From: Amorphophallus konjac
Taxonomy: Eukaryota > Streptophyta > Magnoliopsida > Alismatales > Araceae
Direction: 5' to 3'
DNA length: 64,000 bases
Assembly: GCA_022559845.1 (NCBI GenBank)
Contig: CM040125.1
Location: 199,122,102 to 199,186,101 of the forward strand
Part shown: in pieces, positions 40,911 to 51,424 of the stretch
How positions within the stretch are numbered: the first letter of the stretch is position 1
Layout: each line of letters begins with the position of its first letter
Notes under the pieces: generated by a model
What the model saw: only the letters and a program-made list of their open reading frames with translations
Databases searched by the model: none
What the model was told of the DNA's origin: nothing
Made by a program: the position numbers and the translations under genes

Positions 40911-41028
40911 GAGTCCTACCCCCCTCAGTTCAGGAGGTCGAAAAAGAGCGCCGAGAGGCTGCCGGATTATATTCCTAACCCGTGGGTGTTTTGTAGGGGA
41001 GGTCCTGCCGGATCCTCGGGTGCAAATC

Positions 41029-41675
41029 TGTGGAAGCCTAGGAATCCACTCAAGGAGAAGAAAACGAACTAAACTACGGACTATCAAGCGACTAAAAATT
41101 AAGAAGGATTATGAAACGTGCCAATATGAGGAAAGAGTATACGTAGGATGGTAAAGGGGTGTGATCGCTAGAGGGGTTACCTCAAAGAAACGAAATGATC
41201 CTGTGTACCTTGTATTGAGCGCGGAGATTATGACTCCTCGAGAGCGGGAAATGGCAGGTTGCTTCTTCCTCCCCCTTCGGCCGGCCGACGGAGAGGACTT
41301 TCCTCATGTACCCTTGTAAAACAACGACAAACAAGTAACGGGTGGATCAGAAAGACGAAAGTGCAGTATTCAAATTCTAACGACGCAAGTAACGAAATGA
41401 TGGCAAGACACACACCTGGTTGGTGTTGTCTTTAAAACCCCTCTCGGACAAGAGTAGGAGGAAAATGCTTATGATGAATGGCAATTATTCCGACGTAGAA
41501 ACGGGAAGAGACTCCCTCATAAGGGGGGGGGTAGAGGATATGATATGATGAATGCAAGATAACTAGAAAAGAAGAGGATAGAATGGCTTATTGGATGGTC
41601 GATGGCGAGATCCGGCGGAGCTTCGGCAGCATAGGGACGACGAGGTAGTGCGGCGGGCGAAGGCAGCCTCTTTCC
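41029..41675 (+). repeat. Repeat S, second copy (S2), uninterrupted
   Basis: Matches 16053-16539 joined to 26453-26615 and shows the empty site of element C. It lies between the two D-family LTRs. No gene recognised. Confidence 0.9.
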
Positions 41676-41686
41676 TGCGAGCACGG

Positions 41687-42608
41687 GCACCTGAGGATCC
41701 GACAAGACCTCCCCTACAAAACACCCACGGGTTAGGAATAGAATCTGGCAGCCTCTCGGCGCTCTTTTTCGACCTCTTGAACCGAGGGGGGTAGGCCTCT
41801 ATTTATAGAGGTCGGGAGGATGGGGGCGTACAGAGGCCTGGACGCCTCCATAACTTAGATTTTCTTTGAACGACAAACTGAGCGACGGTCAGTCGATGGT
41901 CGGGGGTCGCCCGTGAGCTGTTTGATGAAGGCGTCCAGGGGCCTGGATGCCTCCATAACTTGGATTTTCTTCAAACGACAGACTGAGCGATGCCCGGGGG
42001 TTGCCCGTGGGCTGGTTGATGGAGGCGTCAAGGGGCCTGGACGCTTCCATAACTTGGATTTTATTCAAACGACATACTGAGCAATGGTCAATCGATGGTC
42101 GGGGGTCACCCGTGAGCTGGTTGATGGAGGCGTCCAGGGGCCTGGACGCTTCCATAACTTGGATTTTATTCAAACGACAGGCTGAGCAACAGTCAGTCGA
42201 TGGCCCGGGGTCGCCCGTGAGCTGGTTGATGGAGGCGTCCAGAGGCCTGGACGCTTCCATAACTTGGATTTTATTCAAACGATAGGCTGAGCAACGGTCA
42301 GTCGATGGCCCGGGGTCACCTGTGAGCTGGTTGATGGAGGCGTCCAAGGGCCTGGACGCTTCCATAACTTGGATTTTATTCAAACGACAGGCTGAGCAAC
42401 GGTCAGTCGATGGCCCGGTGTCGCCCGCCCGTGAGCTGGTTGATGGAGGTGTCCAGGGCCTGGACGCTTCCATAACTTGGATTTTATTCAAACGACAGGC
42501 TGAGTAACGGTCAGTCAATGACCCGGGGTCGCCCGCCCGTGAGCTGGTTGATGGAGGCGTCCAGGGGCCTGGACGCTTCCATAACATTATATATATATAT
42601 TGTTCAAT

Positions 42609-42658
<50 letters not shown>

Positions 42659-42997
42659 CATTATTTTGTATTGATGGAGGCGTCCAGGAGCCTGGACGCC
42701 TCCATGATGACCCCCGGATTCCCCCGAAAACGGCATCGGTAGTCGTCCGTTAGGCATTTTCCTGGTCCCGGCAACTTCTGATGCATGCGATTGATGTTGA
42801 TGCCGTTCGAATGCCGCATGATTTCCACAACGTGGTGATTTCCGGATGCCGAAGGAGTGTTACGCTACTCGTCCAGAAGACGAGAGAAGACTCAAAGATA
42901 GGAAACACTCAAGTGATTCAAAATGCGGAAGCCGCTGCGGGGCGTCGCGTGGTAATATGAGATTTTCTCAGGGGGCGTCAGGAATAGCGTGTATACA
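41687..42997 (-). repeat. 3' LTR of the right D-family element
   Basis: On the minus strand it starts TGTATACACGC at 42997, after the purine tract. TATA box at about 41799-41809 (minus). Its palindrome array at 41820-42585 has about eight units, one fewer than the left copy. A further palindrome is at 42674-42701. Confidence 0.7.
42589..42655. repeat. (TA)n microsatellite in the right D LTR
   Basis: Two TA runs totalling about 30 units, separated by TTGTTCAATCT. Confidence 0.85.
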
Positions 42998-43880
42998 GCT
43001 GCCCCGCCTTGGCGTCTACTTTGCAAGGGAGTGACACGTAATAGAATGGTATCGAAGTGGAGTGAAATGGAGTGGGAATGGACTGATAAGTTGATGTCAA
43101 GGTGTGATGAGACACGCTTTTGACATGACTGTTTGGAATCTTTCCTGTAGTTTCAATGAGGCGACCTTGAAGAAGGTCTTTCAAATTTGACGATTGTTTG
43201 GACGAAAATCAAATAAGGGAGGGTGAGATGTGTGCTCAGACACGAAAATAAAGGAGACCAACTTCTCGGTGTGGAAGTACCTGGGTCATAAACCTGCAGG
43301 TTTCACCTTTGGGGAGCGGTTACCAGCCAATGTGGAAGTGCTGTGGCCAAGGTGGGTCAAACAAGGTAAAAAAGTAAAGGAATATCTGAGGGTCTGTTCA
43401 AACAAGGGTCTCGTTTGGAAAGGCAGCGTAGGGCCGTTTCAAGGAAACTCAGTATTTCATTCAAAAAGGAATATCTCATATCTGTAAGAATTGAAGCACA
43501 ACGACTTTCGCAATCGAATCACTTGAATGATCTTCCGCAATAGACTCAAAGTCGTATATGAATGCATGCTGGTTTTAAAGAAATTTTTTAAAAAAACTAG
43601 AATAGAAAATAGCCAAGGATAATATTGTTAACTCATTAAGAATGGGTCAGGATACCGATCCAGTGAGCTGATACTGAGCTGGGGCCCGTTTATCCACGCA
43701 CTGACTCACTGAATGGAACTGTCGTTCCCACGCTATCACCAGTTAACGGCCTATCCGTACAACCCAAATTCTTCTGGAATCATCACTGTTTTTGTTGAAG
43801 GGGAACTCAAATCCCAGATTCGTTCAGGTCGCAAGGTCCTTGACGTGTTCTAATAGCGTAAATATCATATAGTTTGATGC
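42998..43880 (-). other. 3' end of the right D-family element, with polypurine tract
   Basis: Reverse complement of the 38740-39626 block. The purine tract GGCGGGGCAGC (minus strand, about 42998-43014) touches the LTR. Noncoding. Confidence 0.75.
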
Positions 43881-44178
43881 ATGACACGGGGGACCAAACA
43901 CTGAAGGATGGTATACAAGATAGGGCAAAAAACGTCCGTTGGTAAAACCTGCACAGACCATCATAGATTAAATAATCAGAAAGCAGCAGAAATATAACAG
44001 AATCGTGCCACAGTACAAGGATAAAACACTGATGACTTGACCACTCATGTGACACGTCCCGTCCCGTTGCACCTCTCCTTTCCCTTAAGTACCTCCCTTA
44101 GGCTAGTTTATTCAAATGTACCAAGGGGAGTTTTGAAAGTTCAGGAGGAGGAGAAGAGGAGGGTCTAGGGATTTCAGG
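43881..44178 (+). other. 5' region of PMD alpha (right copy)
   Basis: Counterpart of the left-arm alpha promoter, but the TATA-like sequence has become CTTAAGT (about 44083-44090), so the box seems lost here. Confidence 0.5.
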
Positions 44179-45583
44179 ATGGAAGGAGAGTCTTCCTGCG
44201 TTATGAAGAGGGGTAGGCCTAGCAGTGAGATTAGGCGACTTTCCGACCTCGAGGGTCATCTGAGTGGGACGATCCAGTCGCATATGATAAGTTGATTTAT
44301 TTCAAATTTATTGCATGAACTCTCTTCTCACTTTCATTCCTTTCTCTTCTTCTTTCCATCCGTATCCACTCTTTCCGGGCCCGAGGAAGTTTTCCAAACT
44401 GCCATGGCTTTCAGAGCTAACTTCCAACATCTCCATTGGCATGAGGGCTATACTCTTGAAGTGGCATCTTCAGGGGCTCCTTATTCACGCCAAACACTAT
44501 GAGAGAATCCGCATGGACTGGGCGGCTGTGGGCGCATTAGTGGAGATCTGGCATCCCCAGACCCACACTTTCATCTTCCCGACGTTCGAGGTGACCATTC
44601 TCCTCGAGGAGGTGGAGCTTCTACTTGGACTGAAGAAATTCAAGAGTGATGGGAAGACGAAGCCTATGCGGATGTTGACAAGGACGACTTCCGAGAGCGT
44701 CCTTGGAAGTATCACGCTGTCCGACGCAGTCAGAAAAGTCCGCACTCAAAAGGGAATTGACTTGCAAAGGCTCGCGGTATGGGTTATGAATGCCTTGAAA
44801 GGGTCCCCAGATGATGAACATTTGGAAGGAATTATGAAAGGGTTCACCATCTGTCTGGCGGGTGCTCTCTTGTTCCCTCATACCGACAACATAGTGGAAG
44901 AAACCCAACTGAGTGCTATCTGCGGGATCTGGAGTGGAAAGAGGGTGGGACCCGCCGTCCTTGTCTACCTTTACAGCGGTCTTACCGCCTCGAGCATGGG
45001 TAGGCCTCCTTTTGGTTACGCACTTGTTCTGAGTTGCTGGGCCGGTTTGCACTTCAAATTCGACCACCGTGAGGGGATGCCGACTGTTTCAAAGCTTTTC
45101 CAACAAAGCCCCCTTTATCACATAGCCGATGTGTTAGGCTTCGGTGGCACTGTGGCGAACCGTGTTCCGTGGCTGAAGAAACGGGAAGACTGGCGGTCTC
45201 ACTTCCGAACCATGACACAAAGCTTCTTCACTTGCGCACCGGCATGTCTACTCTCACTTGAACTCCTCATGAGGTCTTCTCCCGAAGCTGAACTCCAACT
45301 GATCGGCGCGATAGAGTTTGTCCTTTATAACGCGCATCGGTGTTGCCTCCAGATCGGCATTCCACGCCACTCGTTCCCACTGCTGACCGGCATTGTCCCT
45401 TTGAAGAAGAGGGAGTTGGGCACGGAAGTGGACGCGAGGGAAGCGAAGGCCGTTAAAGCACCCTGGAAGACAAGTGTTGCGGGAAAGGCCTCAGCGCACG
45501 TGGGGGAAGAATGTGAGCTGTGGAGAGCTTATGTAACCGAACTAGGGAAGTTGAGGCCAAGAGTGCCTAAGCCCTTGATGTAG
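44179..45583 (+). pseudogene. PMD gene alpha, right copy: full ORF but damaged splice sites
   Basis: Exon 1 (44179-44286) encodes 36 aa (MEGESSCVMKRGRPSSEIRR) and exon 2 (44360-45583) 407 aa. Exon 2 carries a plant-mobile-domain/DUF7745-like fold: VEIWHPQTHTFIFPTFEVTI, LEEVELLLGL, AGALLFPHTDNIVEE, then GPAVLVYLYSGL. These domains are found in MAIN/MAIL-type nuclear proteins and as extra ORFs of Tat/Ogre elements. The donor is AT instead of GT and the acceptor is AT instead of AG (the left copy has both intact). It ends at TAG 45581-45583, with AATAAA at about 45604. It could still give a protein from the exon 2 frame alone (422 aa from 44315, by a non-ATG start); unsure. Confidence 0.7.
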
Positions 45584-45727
45584 CCCGCTCCATTTTCTGA
45601 TGGAATAAAATCTGGCATTTGGTATTTTGGACCATTGTTCCCTAAATTATTATTTTTTTATGATTTTTATTTTTCTTTTTGCTTTTTTGTGTTTTCTCCT
45701 TTATGTTCTGGTTTATTCATATTATGG

Positions 45728-45730
<3 letters not shown>

Positions 45731-45785
<55 letters not shown>
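45731..45785. repeat. (TA)n microsatellite
   Basis: About 27 TA units between the end of alpha and the promoter hairpins of beta. Confidence 0.9.
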
Positions 45786-45789
<4 letters not shown>

Positions 45790-45805
45790 TTTTATATGCT
45801 TAAAT

Positions 45806-46026
45806 GGGGGCGTCCAAGGGCATGGACGCCCCTATCTTTTCTTTTTATTTTTTTTATTTTGTTTCATGTGGGGGCGTCCAGGCTCCTGGACGCCCCTATA
45901 TTTTATTTTTCAATTTTTTTTTATTTTTTAGTTGTGGGGGCGTCCAGGCGCTTGGACGCCCCTATGTTTTTTTTGAATTTTTAATAAGAATAAAAAAGTG
46001 GGGGCGTCCAGGCGCCTGGACGCCCC
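45806..46026. repeat. Four promoter hairpins upstream of PMD beta
   Basis: Palindromes of about 27 bases at 45806-45832, 45870-45896, 45936-45962 and 46000-46026 share half-sites GGGGCGTCCA and TGGACGCCCC with varied centres, spaced 64-66 bases apart in AT-rich DNA, ending 16 bases before the TATA box. The ~65-base period is about six helical turns. Confidence 0.8.
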
Positions 46027-46042
46027 AAATCCTTGTGATTTT

Positions 46043-46052
46043 CTATATAAAG
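46043..46052 (+). promoter_or_regulatory. TATA box of PMD beta
   Basis: CTATATAAAG lies 60 bases upstream of the beta ATG (46112), an ordinary plant promoter spacing. Confidence 0.7.
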
Positions 46053-46111
46053 GGGGTCTCACCCCCTGTTCTCTTCTACTATTCATTCTAACGACCCATT
46101 TCCAGTTCCCA

Positions 46112-46634
46112 ATGGAGCAAGAAGGCCTGAGCCAGGGTGGAGAGAGGCGGAAACGACGCGCTCGTCGTCCGAGGAGGTCGTGGGATCATGCCGAGGAGGC
46201 TGCCGTGGGAGAGGAGATTGCTGCGGAAGAGGAGATTGTCGAGGAAGAGGAGGCGCCTCCTTTGGCCGTGGAGGGTCCTGCGGGTGCTGGCGACGCCGGA
46301 GAGGATGAGCATGACCCGATAAGCCCCTCAGAACCTTAATTTGTTTGTTTATAGGCTAAACAGGCGGGCGAGGGATGGTGCGGAGAAGGCTGGTGAGTGG
46401 GGGAAGGAGGCGTCCAGGGGCCTGGACGCCTCCAACTTTTCTTTTATTATTATTATTATTATTTTTTGAGTTATTACGTAAATAATAAAATAAAATTAAA
46501 AATAAGGAGGCGTCCACTGAGTTGGACGCCTTCATGATAATATATATTATTTTTATTTTATTTTTTATTTATTTTTGTTTTGCTAAAATAAAACAAAGGA
46601 AGTAAAATGAAAGCGTCCAGGGGAGTGGACGCCG

Positions 46635-46673
<39 letters not shown>

Positions 46674-49209
46674 AAATAATAATAATAAAATAAATAAATA
46701 TTATGTACAGTGTTGTTGTTTATTATGATGCTGATGTGTTTCTTTTTTTATTTGTTTTTTTATGGTGTGTAGGGCGTGATGAAGAGCCAGATCAGCTGGT
46801 CCCTGGTGGTGGCAGCGTACCGTGGGCTGCCGGACTTTCAGAGGGCGCGGGTGGACGCCATGGGTTTTGGAGCTTTTCTCAAGATCGAGCCCTTCCGGCT
46901 TGACCTTCCTCATATTCAGGCGTTGAGGGAGCGGTGGCACGTGCCGAGCCGGGCGTTTCTGATGCCCTGGGGGCACATGGTGCCGACAGTAGAGGACGTT
47001 GCTCGGATCACCGGGCGACGGGTTGACGGAGAGGCAGTCAGCGGGGTCACTTACCCCGATTACCGAGAGAGTGCCCTGGACCTGCGGTGGCTAGAGACGA
47101 GCGCGACTGACAGAGACAGCAGGGTAGTCGGCCGAGTGGAGATTATGGAGGCGCTCGGATTCGGTGACCCGCGCCAGCGGGTTAGCGAGACTGGAGCGGA
47201 GTTTCTGGCACGACTGGAGGGAGACGCTCGTGCAGCTTTCACCCAGGACCCGAGCGAGCGGGAGCTGATGGATCTAGACCTCCGGAGGTTCCTCTTCTTC
47301 TTCCTGGGCCGCCTCCTGCTGGGGACGAAGGGTGACGGCATCCACTGCCGCTTCCTCGGGATCCTGGCGGATCTGGACAGAGTGGGGGACTATGCATGGG
47401 GAGCGGCTCTGCTTGCCCATTTGATCGCCGACCTCTCCCAGACCTCAGATAGGGAGACGACAGTCAGCGACTTCGCACCTTTTCTCCAGGCAAACATTTT
47501 ATTCATGGATTTTACCGTAGCTAAATATGTAATTAGTCGGGCTAATGATGTATGATGGATGCAGGTGTGGAGCTACTACTACTTTCCGATGGGAAGAGCC
47601 AGACAGGGGAACAGGAGAGCCGTGCCTCTGACGCGACAGTGGAGGCCGGTCATGGTCGCGGCACCCCACGGCTACCAGCTGGCGTCGCTTCGTCGGGAGC
47701 TGAGCTAGTACCCCGAGGCTATGGTATGATGCGTATGATTTTTTTTGGTGTTTTTATGCATGTGACTCAATTGAGCGAAATAGCAACTATCATGATGCAT
47801 GTATGGTGATGCAGGTGGTGTGGAGGCCCTACCTGGGCATGGCCGATGCCGGCAAGTCTTGGGTTGTAACAGGTCATCCTCATTTTGGGTGGGACGTGTG
47901 GGTCCATTGCCTGAACGAGATCGAGCCGCTCCGGCTTAGGCTGGTTATGAGGACGTTGGGATTAGCCCAGGAGTGGGTTGACGTAGACGAGCCGGTCCAC
48001 GTCGGGTGAAAGACCAAGGGGAAGGCAAAGATCTTGGACTGGCGTACGCGCTTCCCTGCATAGTACTAGGACTGGCAGCAGGGCGGGGTCCCAGTGGTGT
48101 CCCATGTGCCAGACATCACTGACTACCTGAGACGGTACCGGGCTACGTACGGGGAGCGTCTCTTCCTTGGTGGCATGGCAGGGGTAAGTGTGAAATGGAA
48201 ATGTCCTCCTTTCTATACGTATATGCATGTGACACTAACTTTCATGTGGTGTAGGATGCTCGTGACAACATGATTGCCGACCTGCGAGCCCAGCTGGCAA
48301 ACGCCAGGCTGCAGTTGGTGGCCATCCGACAGGAGTTGGAGATCCTGGTGAGTCTATGCAATGCATTTTTTTTTATGACCTGGATTTTGATGCTTAGCCT
48401 CTGACTGTTGTTTGCTTTGTGTTTCAGCGGGCCCACCAGGCAGCGACAGTCGGGATGGCTGGTGGAGCAGGTTCCAGTTCGTGGGGCCCTCCTCCGGAGG
48501 TTTCTGCCCTTTAGGAGCAGTTGGCGTATGCGGTGGCCCAGGCTGAAGAGGTCGAGCGTGACCACGCGGCTCGAGTGAGTCCTGCTTGACCCCGACTTCT
48601 TTCCAGTTGCTCTTCTTCTTTCACTGCTCTCTTACGGTGCATGTGGGTTTTGGCAGGTGGCCGAGATTCGAGAGGCCCTGGCCCGTGCTGTTCGTGTCGA
48701 GCAGGAGCGCGACACCTGGGCGGCAGAGCATGACGCCCGGATTGTAGAGCTGGAGGAGGAGCGGCGACGGGAGGCTGAGGAGCTCCCTCACGACGTGAGG
48801 GATTAGCATTTTGCCCTCGAGCTGTCGAGGAGAGAGGCGATGCGGGAGAGAGAGGAGAGGGAGAGGGAGAGAGAGGAGAGGGAGAGGGAGAGGGAGAGAG
48901 TGGACAGAGAGAGAGAGAGGGAGGACAGAGAGAGAGAGGGAGGACAGGAGGGCGGAGCGACTGCGAGAACGGGACGAGAGGAGGGCTCTGGAGGCCCAGC
49001 TGACGGAGCTCCGATTGAGTCTCGGCACAGCGGAGGGGAGGCTTCGGGAGAGCGAGGAGCGGTATCAGAGGGCGAAGGAGCGCGGGGCGCGACTTCGTCA
49101 GTCTGGTTCTTTCTCCATGGGTAGCTTTCTGGTTTCTTCAGTCGAGGATCGTCGCCGAGCCTTTGAGGCTGGCGTGCCACCACAGGGCGAGGCGAGCACC
49201 GCCTCTTAG
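46112..49209 (+). pseudogene. PMD gene beta: seven-exon PMD plus coiled-coil gene, several stops
   Basis: Exon 1 starts at 46112 (end unclear). Exons 2-7 are 46773-47489, 47565-47723, 47815-48183, 48255-48347, 48428-48574 and 48657-49209, all with lengths divisible by three; introns are GT-AG except the first after exon 2, which starts GC. Exons 2-4 carry the PMD (FLMPWGHMVPTVEDVARI, GDGIHCRFLGILADLDRVG, VWSYYYFPMGRAR, WVHCLNEIEPLRLRLVMRTL). Exons 5-7 carry coiled coil, with a GA-rich ERE run. Stops: TAG 47706, TGA 48007, TAG 48061 and 48067, TAG 48512, TAG 48804, then a frameshift in the GA repeat. PMD proteins act in the nucleus in silencing and genome stability. Confidence 0.8.
46406..46633. 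repeat. Three more hairpins inside the first intron region of PMD beta
   Basis: 46406-46433, 46506-46533 and 46613-46633 carry the GGCGTCCA / TGGACGCC half-sites. The loop is CTGAGT in the second and GGGGAG in the third. AT-rich spacers separate them, and a (TA)n run follows at 46640-46669. Confidence 0.75.
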
Positions 49210-49659
49210 AGTTCGCGGACGCCCCCTAGGGATCCCTATCAGAGGAGGGAGGAGAGAGATGATCAGGAGGGTGGTAGCGAGAGTTAGAGAGTTGCTTGTA
49301 CACTCCACCTTCCTCACTTTATGATGTATAACTGACTATTTGCTTATGTGCAATGAAACGGTTCCTTTTGTCGTATGCACTTTCCCTTTTCCACGCTTCT
49401 TCTCTTGCACCGAGTTGTTTCGAGGCACGCTTCACGAGATCTTGCCCTGAAAAGCAAGGAACTACGCCTTGCATGGAGAGAACATCCTTCTTTTTTTTTG
49501 TTTTTTTTTTGGCGCGTCCTGGCGCGAGGACGCATCTTATCCTTCGATTTCAAATTTAAAGCGCCAGGCGGCCTTCCTTTCTTCGTGCCTTACCCGCAAA
49601 AGAGCCCGCCTCCTGTCGAGATTTGCTCGCCCCTTTTCATCTTCTTCTTCTCTCGATTG
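49210..49659 (+). other. Spacer between PMD beta and gamma, with one diverged hairpin
   Basis: No gene. At about 49511-49530 GCGTCCTGGCGCGAGGACGC resembles the promoter palindromes upstream of beta and sits 130 bases before the gamma ATG. Confidence 0.45.
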
Positions 49660-50876
49660 ATGGAGTTCAGTGGGCCAGATCACAGCGAGGGGAGAGAGGG
49701 GCGAGGGACTCCTCGCCCGAGGAGGGATGCGCCCGAGCATGGAGAGGCGTCGACGGAAGTGGAAGGGCCTTTTAGAGCACTCGTGGGACCCGAGGGGCCC
49801 GATGGCGCGGAAGGAGGCGAACGCGGCTGGGTGAGTGCTTCGATTCCCACCTCTATGACTTGTTTTGAGTCTGGAGCGTGTGGTGTGGGAGTGGAAGGGG
49901 TTTGGCAAGGGCGGGACTCACATGATGGGCGTGTCCTCGACAGGGGACGCGTTCTCGTTAACTGACGGGGGACCTCCCTCTTTGATGCAGGGGACGGTGA
50001 GAATCCCGGGCTTGGCTGACGAGTGGGCGAGCGCGGATGAGCCGAGCCGTGTCAGGAAGGAGAGTCGCGGCAAGGCGAAGCTCGAGGATCGACGCGTACA
50101 TTCCCCTGGACAACAAGGGAGCGCACCGGTGCAGGGCAGTGGTGGCCTCCTGCAGTAGTGGAGGGGGGGACCGAGCGGGGGCTCGTCAGCTTGGGAGACG
50201 GATGGAGGTGACAATAGGGCCTCAAAATTTTTATTCTTGTCATGAAATTCCAGAATTTAACCAACGGCCGTTGTCTATCTATTTTTTATGTACTCAGCAG
50301 GAAACGGTGGTAGGGATGGCTGGCAGATCGTCCTCCAATCCGCATGCTCTTTTTCTAGAGATCGCCTCCCTCCAGGAGCAACTTGCCAATGCCGTGGCCC
50401 GCGCGGTTCGTGCTGAAGAGGAGCGTGATGCCTGGGCCGCAGCTGTGGCAGAGCTGCAGTGTCGAGGTGAGGGGAGGCCCTCTCCCGACATTCTGGAGTT
50501 AAGGGTCCTTCTCCAGGTGACGAGGAGGGAAGCAGAGAGAGAGAGAGAGGAGAGGGAGGGCCGAGCGACAGTGAGACCAGGCCGAGAAGAAGGCCTTGGA
50601 GGCCCAAGTGAGGGAGCTCCAGCTAGGCCTTCAGGTTATGGCGCAAAGGTTAGGAGCGATGGAGACGTGCTACGGGAGAGCGTAAGAGTTAGGGGCGCTA
50701 CTTCGCCGGTCCGGACGCTTTTCTACTGGTGGCTTCCTCGCCATGCCAGAGGAGGAGCAGCGAGCCCCTGCTGTGGAGCAGGTGCCACGAGGCGAGGCGA
50801 GCGCTACACGGGGGTCCAGGAGGCTTCCGAGGGATCCTCACCCAGGGGGAGAGGAGAGGGACGCCTAGAGGGATGA
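49660..50876 (+). pseudogene. PMD gene gamma: deleted copy lacking the PMD core
   Basis: Exon 1 (49660-49830, 57 codons, MEFSGPDHSEGREGRGTPRP) ends at a good donor GTGAGTG. The next exon (49991-) joins directly to the end of the PMD (LADEWASADEPSRV, aligned to LAQEWVDVDEPVHV of beta), so exons 2, 3 and most of 4 are gone. A stop lies at 50156-50158. From 50301 (ETVVGMAGRSSSNP) the coiled-coil part is fused without its usual intron (QEQLANAVARAVRAEEERDA). The final frame is scrambled by the GA repeat. It might give a coiled-coil-only product, but this is unproven. Confidence 0.65.
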
Positions 50877-51424
50877 GCATGAAGATGATGTCGAGAGTTG
50901 GCGAGTTAGTGGACCCGCCTTCTCTTTATGATTGTAATGTTTGTGATAGCTTATGTAGACTTATGAGTGATTTGATTTTCTGTTATTTGTTTGTTTTTTT
51001 GCGCGTCCCTTCTTCCCTACACTTCTTTGTACTGTTCTCATGTGATGTGTCTGCCGACATCCTGCCCTAGACGGAGGATGGCATCTTGCTGCGACTATTC
51101 TTTCACGGGGATCTGTCGTCAAGGTCAATGATGATAGCTTGGGCCTCTTCTCCCGGATGATTTTTCAAACTTTGCGGATGGCCTCCACGTTATGATAGGG
51201 CGCCACAGGGAGCAGGTCATCATATTACACCGTCCGATCCATCACCTTGTGCGGGTGGTGAAGTGACTCATGGGACCGTGGGGGAGGCACCCTATTGTGA
51301 GGGCTATCGTTGGAGGCAATCTTGGCCCACCCTTCTCCCATTTCTATATATACCTTCCTCTTTTGTTCTTCGAGGGGCATCGAGGGCCAACTTGAAGGGT
51401 ACTAGGAGGAACTCAGGATTCCGG
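50877..51424 (+). promoter_or_regulatory. Spacer and promoter of PMD delta
   Basis: A TATA box CTATATATA at 51344-51352 lies 72 bases before the delta ATG. No GGCGTCC hairpins are seen here, unlike beta. The first 400 bases hold no gene. Confidence 0.55.

Larger units (their letters stand above)
26610..41023 (+). repeat. Left arm: 3' part of a D-family element (+), inverted relative to 41687-46217
   Basis: Reverse-complementing this arm (with the nested insertion 27386-37133 removed, about 4.67 kb) gives the right arm (4.53 kb) in the same order: start of PMD beta, promoter hairpins, PMD alpha, 3' end, LTR with palindromic array. The arms differ by a few percent. Both stop exactly at the outer end of the LTR, so they may be two separate D insertions tail to tail rather than one fold-back duplication. 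The left end is a truncation inside beta exon 1. Confidence 0.85.
39627..41024 (+). repeat. 3' LTR of the left D-family element (about 1.4 kb)
   Basis: Starts TGTAGACACGC right after the purine tract, like element C, and appears to end GGGTGCA. U3 holds a tandem palindrome array, then a TATA box at 40902-40910, then the transcribed part. The end is set where similarity to the right-arm LTR stops, so it is less certain than the start. Confidence 0.7.
41687..46217 (-). repeat. Right arm: 3' part of a second D-family element (minus orientation)
   Basis: Inverted counterpart of 26610-41023. Here PMD alpha and the start of beta are uninterrupted. Unlike the left arm, the sequence continues to the right through the rest of beta. 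Confidence 0.85.

Noticed and set aside
48840..49124. Arg/Glu repeat protein as a separate gene
   Set aside because: This is the GA-repeat portion of PMD beta exon 7 read in one frame.
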